Assembly: GCA_027348115.1 (NCBI GenBank)
Contig: DAIEQA010000010.1
Span: 1-8,611, forward strand
DNA: 8,611 nt
DNA from: Fen-1258 sp027348115
GTDB taxonomy: Bacteria; Bacteroidota; Ignavibacteria; Ignavibacteriales; Melioribacteraceae
Reading direction: 5' to 3'
How positions within the stretch are numbered: the stretch's first letter is position 1; every line of letters starts with the position of its first letter. A program made the translations under genes and the position numbers. Under the pieces are notes generated by a model. It saw only the letters and a program-made list of their open reading frames with translations. It made no database searches and was not told the DNA's origin. Shown here piece after piece: positions 1 to 6,158 of this stretch.

Positions 1-99
1 ATCGCTTACCAGATGGCGGTTGAAAAATGCGGCTGGACTTTAGATGCCGAGAATCTTCCGGGTTCCGGCTGTATATTTACAATGACAATTAAAAATTAA
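1..99 (+). CDS. Sensor histidine kinase, C-terminal end only (partial)
   Basis: An open frame enters from the left edge and stops with TAA at 97-99, giving the last 32 residues of a protein. They read like the end of a histidine-kinase ATPase domain: a helix with an AYQMAVEKCGW pattern, then a strand and the G2-type motif LPGSGCIFTMTI, matching the family's G-x-G-x-x-F glycine box before the final beta strand. The gene ends 14 nt before an NtrC-type response regulator on the same strand, the usual arrangement for a cognate pair. Role (inferred): autophosphorylating sensor that donates phosphate to the downstream regulator. The sensor domain, the phospho-accepting histidine and the signal lie outside the window. 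The short fragment means another GHKL-type ATPase is possible. Confidence 0.62.
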   Translation: MAYQMAVEKCGWTLDAENLPGSGCIFTMTIKN

Positions 100-113
100 C
101 GGGTTTTTAACTA

Positions 114-1568
114 ATGAGTAAAAATGATTTAATAAATATTCTGCTTGTTGAAGATGAAGACTTTGATGTAAGACGCGTTCAAAATACAATTAGCTTTTAT
201 GATACCCGGATTAGAATTGTGGACACCGTATCAAACGGGCGCGCCGCTCTTGAGTTGGTACAATTTAATCCGGAAAAGTACGACGTTGTTATTCTCGATT
301 ACCAAATTTCGGGGGGACTGCGCGGAGAAGAACTAATCACCAAAATAAAAGACTTCGACCCGTTCATCCAGATTATAGTTATCACCAAGATGACAATTAA
401 TATTACCAACTATGATTTTGCAAATAATCTTTTGAGGGCAGGCGCATTTTGGTACTGCACAAAATACCCCGGGAATATCGAAGAGTATATCTACCAACCG
501 ACAGATTTTATATTAAGCATTTTTAACGCGTTCGAAAAAAAGAGACTCGAAAAGCAGAAGCTGCGTTCGGATAAGAAACTCAAGCAGAATATAGAAAATT
601 TGCTCGAGTCGAAAAAAATTATCGGCGAATCCAAGCCGATGCTGCAACTGAAAGAAAATATTGAGAAGTATGCTAAAAGCGATGCGAATATTCTTATAAG
701 CGGCCCATCGGGAACCGGAAAAGAATTAGTCGCGTGGAATATTTATCTTAAGAGTAAGCGAAGGTACGAAAATTTTGTTCCTATAAACTGCGGAAGTATT
801 CCGGGCGAGTTAATCGAGAGCGAGATCTTTGGTTATGAAAAGGGCGCTTTCACGGGAGCTTCCGGTCATAAACCCGGCTTATTCGAAATTGCAAATAACG
901 GCACTCTATTCCTTGATGAGGTTGCTGAACTGCCTCCTTCGGCGCAGGTAAAATTGCTGCGCGTAATTCAAGAAGGCGAGATTGAAAAAATTGGCAGAAC
1001 AGAAAAAATTTCCGTGAATGTTCGAATTATAGCAGCTACGAATAAAAACCTGGCAAACGAAGTAAACAATAATCGGTTTAGGGAAGATCTTTATTATCGT
1101 CTCAATGTTGTTCCGCTTGATATTATTCCGCTTAAACAAAGAGGCAACGATATACTTCTTCTCTTCGATCACTTCTTAAAATACTTCAGCCAGGATTTAG
1201 ATGTGGAAAGCCCGGATGTTAATGAAGAAGCCCGGGAGATTTTGCTGCATTATAAATGGCCAGGAAATGTGCGTGAATTGAGAAACGTTGTTCAACGGCT
1301 TATTCTTAATTGCAACGGAAAAATTACAGCTAAGGATGTAAGCAACCCGATGATTCTCCGTGATCATATCATTATTAAAGAAGAAACCAATTTTGAAGAG
1401 ATGCATCAAGGGCAAGTTTTGCCGCTGAAAGAGATGGAAAGAATTTTCCGCATAAAATATTTTAAGTATGTGCGTAGTATTTCAAGTTCCGACTCCTACG
1501 CTGCCGAACGGCTGGGTTTAGCTCCCTCCAACTTTTACCGGATGTGCAAAGAATTAGGACTGAAATAA
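114..1568 (+). CDS. Sigma-54-dependent response regulator, NtrC family
   Basis: This is a cytoplasmic transcription activator of 484 residues, a normal length for the family. The receiver domain (about 7-125) has the acidic pocket E13/D14, phospho-acceptor D62 in VVILDY, T91 and the conserved lysine K117. The central AAA+ domain (about 170-390) has Walker A GPSGTGKE at 197-204, the sigma-54 contact loop GAFTGA at 244-249, Walker B GTLFLDE at 263-269, the arginine-rich FREDLYYRLNV segment at 322-332 and sensor II WPGNVREL at 381-388. The C-terminus (about 438-484) is a Fis-type helix-turn-helix ending AAERLGLAPSNFYRMCKELGLK-like. All key residues are present, so it should bind ATP and open sigma-54 promoters when phosphorylated. 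It follows the kinase fragment by 14 nt, so co-transcription is likely. The ATG at 114 is the only early in-frame ATG. No strong Shine-Dalgarno precedes it. Its regulon cannot be told from the window. Confidence 0.95.
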   Translation: MSKNDLINILLVEDEDFDVRRVQNTISFYDTRIRIVDTVSNGRAALELVQFNPEKYDVVILDYQISGGLRGEELITKIKDFDPFIQIIVITKMTINITNYDFANNLLRAGAFWYCTKYPGNIEEYIYQPTDFILSIFNAFEKKRLEKQKLRSDKKLKQNIENLLESKKIIGESKPMLQLKENIEKYAKSDANILISGPSGTGKELVAWNIYLKSKRRYENFVPINCGSIPGELIESEIFGYEKGAFTGASGHKPGLFEIANNGTLFLDEVAELPPSAQVKLLRVIQEGEIEKIGRTEKISVNVRIIAATNKNLANEVNNNRFREDLYYRLNVVPLDIIPLKQRGNDILLLFDHFLKYFSQDLDVESPDVNEEAREILLHYKWPGNVRELRNVVQRLILNCNGKITAKDVSNPMILRDHIIIKEETNFEEMHQGQVLPLKEMERIFRIKYFKYVRSISSSDSYAAERLGLAPSNFYRMCKELGLK

Positions 1569-1655
1569 TTTAATGAATTGAGAAGGATAAACAGTATTAA
1601 TAGTGGATAATATTAGGATGAGATTCTCTTTATAAAATAAACGACCGGTGATGTC

Positions 1656-3668
1656 ATGATGAAAAAACTTCAAGAAAAATTTTTTAAAGTATGTCCTAAG
1701 AGTGGTAAGATAAAAGGTCTAAAACAATTAAACGGTTTTTACCGCTTGATCTATCCCTTAGTTGGACTCGCCGCATTAATTTGGGTTTTGTGCCGTGTAT
1801 TAACCAAGCCGAGCCGTATTGAATACCCGTGCGTAAAAACTGCAATGCCGTTTGCTACTGGTTTTGTAGCATATATAATTTTGATGCTCGCATCCGCCGC
1901 AGCATTTTGGCGGACTAAGAAAAAAATTTTCCTCTCACCGTATTTTGTAGTCGGATTTATTGCTGTTAGCGGTTTCGGCAGTCTCTATTACATCGATCAT
2001 GCCGGTCTAAAAAACATTGAAATTCCCGATGCAGTTGTAGAAGCGAATAATCCAATTGGTGTGGCTAAAGGAATTTTTCCCGGTAGAGTTGTGTGGGTTC
2101 ATAACGCAGACGCTACAAACGAAAATTGTAACCCTTCCGCATTGGGTCATGCTTGGTTTATGCCGGAAAACACGGATCAAAATGTTGTAGATAACATGGT
2201 TTCAAACGCCATAAAATCTCTTACCGGAAAAACGAGGGATGATGATTCCTGGGATGCTATTTTCAAGTATCATAATAATTATATGGGAAAGGGAAGCGTT
2301 GGCTATAAAGCCGGTGAAAAAATATTTATCAAAATAAACGCAACAAGCAGCTGGGGCGGAAATTTTAATACATCCAACTTAGCCAAAGTCACGAACAATT
2401 ATTATGGAGTATCAGAGACTTCCGGGCCGGTTGTTTTATCGGTGCTTAGACAACTTGTAAATGTTGTCGGCGTTGCGCAAAGCGATATATATATCGGCGA
2501 CCCGATGAAACATATCTACAAACATCTTTACGATTTATGGCACGGTGAATTTCCTAATGTTCATTATCTTGATAACACTTACTCCACTCTTGGAAGAGAA
2601 AAAGTTACGGCCAGTTCAACTGCTATAATTCATTATTCCGATAATGGAGAAGTGCTTCGTCCCGAAGTTTGGGACCCCTCAAGACCTGGCGGCACCGGTT
2701 CAATTATTCAAGATGATCTCTACTCGATATTCGATAGTTGCGAGTACATGATAAACATTCCTCAGTTAAAAGGTCATAAACGCGCGGGCCTTACAATGTT
2801 CGCTAAAAATCATTTTGGCTCACATACTCGCGTCAATGCTTCTCATCTTCATAACGGATTAATTGCGCCGATGGAAATGGAAAACGGAATTTCCCGACCG
2901 GGTTACGGGCTATATCGAGTTCAAGTCGATATAATGGGTTCCAAATACCTTGGAAAGAAAAATCTTTTTTACATCTGCGATGCTTTATGGGCTACGGATT
3001 ATGAATTGGATAAACCATTGAAATGGCAAATGGCTCCGTTCAACAATGATTATATGTCGTCTGTATTTGCGTCTCTCGATCCAGTAGCCATTGAATCCGT
3101 AGGATATGATTTTTTAAGAGCCGAGTTTACTGCAGAACGCGCAGCGAGCACCGGTTCCGGCACTTATGTCCAGATGGATGGAGTTGACGACTATCTTCAT
3201 CAAGCAGCAGATTCTACAAATTGGCCGGCTAGAGTAAAATATGATCCCGACGGAAACGGAGTACATGTGCCAAGTCTTGGAGTTCATGAGCATTGGGATA
3301 ATGCGATTGACATGAAGTACTCAAGAAATCTCGGCACGGGTAACGGAATAGAATTGTATAAGGCGGATAGTTTTGTTTCCGTTAAGGATCATCCTGTTGC
3401 GCATCATTTCGAATTGTACCAAAATTATCCTAACCCATTTAATCCGGCAACGAGGATAAAATTTTCATTAGAGGAATCAGGAAGCGTCAGTCTGCTGATT
3501 TATGATTTAACCGGAAAATTGGTTGATGCAATTCTTAATGATGAGACCGCGCCTGCCGGCACTTATGAATTGGAGTATAATGCAAGTAAACTGGCCAGCG
3601 GCGTTTATTTTTACAAATTGATTTCAGGCAAGTTCGAACAGACAAAGAAATTCATCTTACTCAAATAA
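1656..3668 (+). CDS. DUF362 protein with three N-terminal TM segments and a T9SS C-terminal sorting domain
   Basis: The protein has 670 residues. After a lysine-rich N-terminus come three hydrophobic segments (about 31-48, 66-85 and 92-112), with a KPSRIEYPC motif at 51-59 between the first two and a basic RTKKK loop between the last two. By the positive-inside rule this puts the rest outside the inner membrane. A DUF362 domain follows: GVAKGIFPGRVVW at 135-147, NIPQLKGHKRAGLTMFAKNHFG at 367-388 (the family's conserved Lys/His and KN-FG block) and DPVAIESVG at 475-483. Residues about 585-670 are a type IX secretion type-A sorting domain: ELYQNYPNPFNPAT, then strands including a SGVYFYKL motif and a terminal KKFILLK. 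The biochemical function of DUF362 is not established; I assign none. ATG 1656 or the adjacent ATG 1659 fits, with a GGTGAT stretch just upstream. A membrane anchor plus a secretion tag is unusual. Confidence 0.88.
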   Translation: MMKKLQEKFFKVCPKSGKIKGLKQLNGFYRLIYPLVGLAALIWVLCRVLTKPSRIEYPCVKTAMPFATGFVAYIILMLASAAAFWRTKKKIFLSPYFVVGFIAVSGFGSLYYIDHAGLKNIEIPDAVVEANNPIGVAKGIFPGRVVWVHNADATNENCNPSALGHAWFMPENTDQNVVDNMVSNAIKSLTGKTRDDDSWDAIFKYHNNYMGKGSVGYKAGEKIFIKINATSSWGGNFNTSNLAKVTNNYYGVSETSGPVVLSVLRQLVNVVGVAQSDIYIGDPMKHIYKHLYDLWHGEFPNVHYLDNTYSTLGREKVTASSTAIIHYSDNGEVLRPEVWDPSRPGGTGSIIQDDLYSIFDSCEYMINIPQLKGHKRAGLTMFAKNHFGSHTRVNASHLHNGLIAPMEMENGISRPGYGLYRVQVDIMGSKYLGKKNLFYICDALWATDYELDKPLKWQMAPFNNDYMSSVFASLDPVAIESVGYDFLRAEFTAERAASTGSGTYVQMDGVDDYLHQAADSTNWPARVKYDPDGNGVHVPSLGVHEHWDNAIDMKYSRNLGTGNGIELYKADSFVSVKDHPVAHHFELYQNYPNPFNPATRIKFSLEESGSVSLLIYDLTGKLVDAILNDETAPAGTYELEYNASKLASGVYFYKLISGKFEQTKKFILLK

Positions 3669-3669
3669 G

Positions 3670-4359
3670 CTACAGCTCGAATATAAAACCTTTGTCTTTT
3701 AATTTGTTGTAGGTGGTCTTGTCGAACTTATAAAGATTAGCGGCTCTACGTTTATTTGTCTTGTCCTTTTCGTTTAATTTTTTGAGAAGATTCATCTTGG
3801 TTAATTTTTTACGAAAGTTTCTCTTATCCAGCTTTTTGCCGAGAATTACTTCGTAAAGTTTTTGCAAGCGCGGCAAAGTAAATTTTTGCGGAAGTAACTC
3901 AAAACCGATAGGTTTATATCGTACCCTGGTTCTCAGTTTATCAAGCGCAGCTTGAACTATTTCCTGGTGGTCGAAGGGAAGTTCCGGCAATTCGGCTAGT
4001 TTAAACCATTGAACCGCGCTTGTATCTATTCCAGGATGAAGAGAATAATTTTCCGGACTTACCAGCGCATAGTGAGCAATTGTAAAAACGCGCCACAGCG
4101 GAAATCTTTTTATATCGTCAAAGATGGCAACTTCCTCAAGATAGATATTTTTAATGCCGGTAGTCGCTTCAAGAATTCTTTGACCCGCGCCCTCAACTTT
4201 TTCGCCTTTCTTAATGAATCCTCCCGGCAGCGCCCATTTACCCTTATTGGGATTTATAGCGCGCTTAACAAGTAATACTTCCATGCATTGTTTTTCAAAA
4301 CCAAAAACTACGCAATCGATAGAAAGATTTTTTATGATATCTTTTAATACATGCGACAT
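3670..4359 (-). CDS. NrtR-family (Nudix-related) transcriptional regulator, probable xylose-operon regulator
   Basis: From the ATG at 4359 this is a 229-residue DNA-binding protein with an N-terminal Nudix fold (about 10-145) and a C-terminal winged helix (about 150-229). Seen directly: DCVVFGF at 15-21, LLVKR, WALPGGF at 42-48, and the Nudix box at 47-69. The glycine, first glutamate (E53) and arginine (R61) of the box remain, but the REUXEE core has become R-I-L-E-A-T (I62, A65, T66). The metal-binding glutamates are therefore gone and hydrolase activity is unlikely. PIGFELLPQKFTLPRLQ at 150-166 and DKRNFRKKL at 178-186 are characteristic of the NrtR/AraR-like C-terminal domain. From general knowledge, Bacteroidota use such proteins as sugar regulators. 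Divergence from a xylose operon and two palindromes in the shared spacer support the same role here. The effector sugar is not known. A TTG at 4392 would add 11 residues. The stop is one base from the convergent neighbour's stop. Confidence 0.88.
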   Translation of the reverse strand: MSHVLKDIIKNLSIDCVVFGFEKQCMEVLLVKRAINPNKGKWALPGGFIKKGEKVEGAGQRILEATTGIKNIYLEEVAIFDDIKRFPLWRVFTIAHYALVSPENYSLHPGIDTSAVQWFKLAELPELPFDHQEIVQAALDKLRTRVRYKPIGFELLPQKFTLPRLQKLYEVILGKKLDKRNFRKKLTKMNLLKKLNEKDKTNKRRAANLYKFDKTTYNKLKDKGFIFEL

Positions 4360-4427
4360 AGCATCATCCGGATGTGAAAAAAGCTGATCCAAAATAAATT
4401 ATTCCGGTGTCAATCAAAACAAAAAAA

Positions 4428-4442
4428 GTGTACTAGGAACAC
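4428..4442. promoter_or_regulatory. Putative operator 1 for the NrtR-type regulator
   Basis: The imperfect palindrome GTGTACTAGGAACAC has arms GTGTAC and GAACAC, which match in five of six positions as an inverted repeat. It agrees with the second copy at 11 of 15 positions. It lies nearer the regulator gene, 68 bp upstream of its ATG and 35 bp upstream of the alternative TTG, so it may serve autoregulation. The assignment to this regulator is by position and symmetry only. Confidence 0.55.
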
Positions 4443-4470
4443 ATTTTGTTGATGCTTTTTAATTTTCCTT

Positions 4471-4487
4471 GGTGTATTTTGTACACC
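4471..4487. promoter_or_regulatory. Putative operator 2, upstream of the symporter-xylulokinase-isomerase operon
   Basis: GGTGTATTTTGTACACC is a perfect inverted repeat with 6-bp arms (GGTGTA/TACACC) around a 5-bp centre. Its inner 15 bp (4472-4486) share GTGTANTNNGNACAC with operator 1. It ends 31 bp before the symporter ATG, a position where a bound repressor would block the promoter or early transcription. It contains the GT-N7-AC spacing that I recall as the core of NrtR-family sites. The role is inferred. Confidence 0.65.
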
Positions 4488-4518
4488 CAAAGAGCTAACT
4501 ACACTAATGAGGTAAAAA

Positions 4519-6144
4519 ATGACATTCCTTGGTCTTGTCGATTGGATATTCGTCGGAGCTTATTTTTTACTAATTGCCGGAATATCATATTGGTCTATCA
4601 AACGCAAAAAAGATTCTCCCACAGATTATTTCCTGGCTAATCGAAATCTCGGTTGGTTTGTTATTGGGGCTTCAATTCTTGCATCGAACGTCGGCTCAGA
4701 ACATATTGTCGGATTGGCCGGCACCGGCGCCAAATCAGGTTTAGCTATGGGTCATTACGAACTTCATTCCTGGATTGTTCTTATTCTCGGCTGGGTATTC
4801 GTTCCGTTTTATATGCGCAGCAGAGTATTTACAATGCCCGAATTTTTGGAAAGACGCTATAACGAAAAAGCAAGATGGCTTCTTTCGATTGTTCAGTTGT
4901 TAAGTTATATCATCGCAAAAGTATCTGTAACCATTTATGCCGGCGCTGTGGTTTTCAATTCATTTCTTGGAATTGATTTTTGGACCGGCGCAATAATACT
5001 TATTGTGATTACCGGCATCTATACAATTTTCGGCGGGCTTCATGCGGTAATGTATACGGAAACTCTTCAAGCAATTATTCTTCTCGGCGGTTCAATAATT
5101 CTTACCATTACCGGCATTATTCATGTGGGCGGATGGGATACATTGATGCATTCGGTTACTAAAGAGCATCTGAATATGTTCCTCCCGCTTTCCGATCCTA
5201 ATTTCCCGTGGCTCGGAATTTTATTTGCTTCGCCTATAGTCGGTCTTTGGTACTGGTGTACAGATCAGCACATTGTTCAAAGATGTTTAGCCGGAAGAAA
5301 CGAACAACAAGCCAGAAGGGGAACCATCTTTGCAGCTTATTTGAAGCTTTTCCCTTTTTTTATTTTTTTAATGCCGGGACTTATTGCATACGTTTTAGCA
5401 AGCACCGGTAAAATTCAATTGCCTCAGTCAGATCAAGCTTTTCCAACGCTCGTAAAAACACTTCTTCCGGTTGGAGTTAGAGGAATTCTTGCTGGCGGAA
5501 TATTGGCGGCCTTGATGAGCTCGCTTGCCGCGGTTTACAACGCCTGTTCAACTCTGTTTACTATGGATATCTACCAAAAGATTAAGCCGAACACTTCGGA
5601 GAAAGAATTGGTTAAGGTTGGAAGAATTGCTACCGGCATCGCGGTAATTCTTGGAATGCTCTGGATTCCTTTCATGAAAGGAATTTCGGATATTCTTTAT
5701 CAATATTTGCAAAGCGTTCAGTCGTATCTAGCGCCTCCAATTGCTGCAGTCTTTTTATTAGGAGTATTCTCAAAACGTATTAACGGAAAGGGCGCTTTTA
5801 CCGCCATGGTCGTGGGATTCATAATCGGCTTACTTCGCATTGCGCTTGAACTAATGAAGGAAGATTTAAGCGGAATACTTTATACTTTCGCAACCATCAA
5901 CTTTCTTTATTTCTGCATTCTTCTATTCTTATTCTCAATTGCATTAATGGTAATTGTAAGCCTGGCTACGGAAAAACCATCCGAAAAACAATTGAACGGA
6001 TTAACTTACGCTACTACTGTTGCAGAGGATAAAGCGCATTCGCGCGCAAGTTGGAACAAATTTGATGTTGTATTGTCGGCAGTAGTGGTTATTATAATAA
6101 TTGGTGTATTCATTTATTTTTCGCCGTTGGGAGTGGCAAAATAA
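4519..6144 (+). CDS. Sodium/sugar symporter, SSS family, SGLT-like (probable xylose uptake)
   Basis: An inner-membrane protein of 541 residues with about 14 hydrophobic segments, the first near 8-27 and the last at 517-534, as expected for SGLT-type members of the solute:sodium symporter family. Family signatures include TDYFLANRNLGW near 35-46, FTMPEFLERRYN, and a GGLHAVMYTETLQ block. By recalled alignment to vSGLT and human SGLT1, sugar-site positions are occupied by N57, H62, E81, S84, K276 and Q398, with Y245/W246 in YWCTDQHIVQRCL (245-257). The sodium-site serines correspond to S334/S335 in MSSLAAVYNACSTLFTMDIY. It should therefore carry a sugar with Na+. D-xylose is inferred from the downstream kinase and isomerase; another aldose such as glucose or galactose is possible on sequence alone. 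The start has a clear GAGG six bases upstream. It is first in the operon, 14 nt before xylB and directly behind operator 2. Confidence 0.93.
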   Translation: MTFLGLVDWIFVGAYFLLIAGISYWSIKRKKDSPTDYFLANRNLGWFVIGASILASNVGSEHIVGLAGTGAKSGLAMGHYELHSWIVLILGWVFVPFYMRSRVFTMPEFLERRYNEKARWLLSIVQLLSYIIAKVSVTIYAGAVVFNSFLGIDFWTGAIILIVITGIYTIFGGLHAVMYTETLQAIILLGGSIILTITGIIHVGGWDTLMHSVTKEHLNMFLPLSDPNFPWLGILFASPIVGLWYWCTDQHIVQRCLAGRNEQQARRGTIFAAYLKLFPFFIFLMPGLIAYVLASTGKIQLPQSDQAFPTLVKTLLPVGVRGILAGGILAALMSSLAAVYNACSTLFTMDIYQKIKPNTSEKELVKVGRIATGIAVILGMLWIPFMKGISDILYQYLQSVQSYLAPPIAAVFLLGVFSKRINGKGAFTAMVVGFIIGLLRIALELMKEDLSGILYTFATINFLYFCILLFLFSIALMVIVSLATEKPSEKQLNGLTYATTVAEDKAHSRASWNKFDVVLSAVVVIIIIGVFIYFSPLGVAK

Positions 6145-6158
6145 TTCGGAGCTAAAAA

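Larger units (their letters stand above)
4360..4518. promoter_or_regulatory. Divergent regulatory region between the NrtR-type regulator and the xylose operon
   Basis: This AT-rich spacer lies between the two divergent start codons (126 bp if the regulator begins at TTG 4392). It holds two related 15-bp palindromes, at 4428-4442 and 4472-4486, centred 44 bp apart, or about four helical turns. A good Shine-Dalgarno (GAGG at 4509-4512, six bases before ATG 4519) serves the symporter gene. I could not assign a promoter with confidence: several AT-rich hexamers are possible, and none has both elements at standard spacing in either the usual or the Bacteroidota pattern. Confidence 0.75.

Noticed and set aside
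1581..1620. Three GGAT-containing repeats (GGATAA at 1585 and 1605, GGATG at 1616) in the spacer before the DUF362 gene
   Set aside because: They are very short, unevenly spaced and in AT-rich sequence, so chance is sufficient; no symmetry or link to a regulator.
4009..4275. 88-residue plus-strand open frame opposite the Nudix regulator
   Set aside because: It is fully antisense to a recognised gene and has low-complexity, non-protein-like composition.
4449..4480. TTGATG followed by TGTATTTT as a sigma-70-like promoter overlapping operator 2
   Set aside because: The spacing of 20 bases is too long and other AT-rich hexamers fit equally well, so no promoter is called.
4507..4515. Mini-frame ATG-AGG-TAA just before the symporter start, a possible leader or coupling signal
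   Set aside because: The AGG serves as part of the Shine-Dalgarno, and a two-codon frame is expected by chance here.
6102..6113. GGTGTATTC half-site resembling the operator arm near the end of the symporter gene
   Set aside because: The matching TACACC arm is missing and the stretch encodes the last membrane segment.
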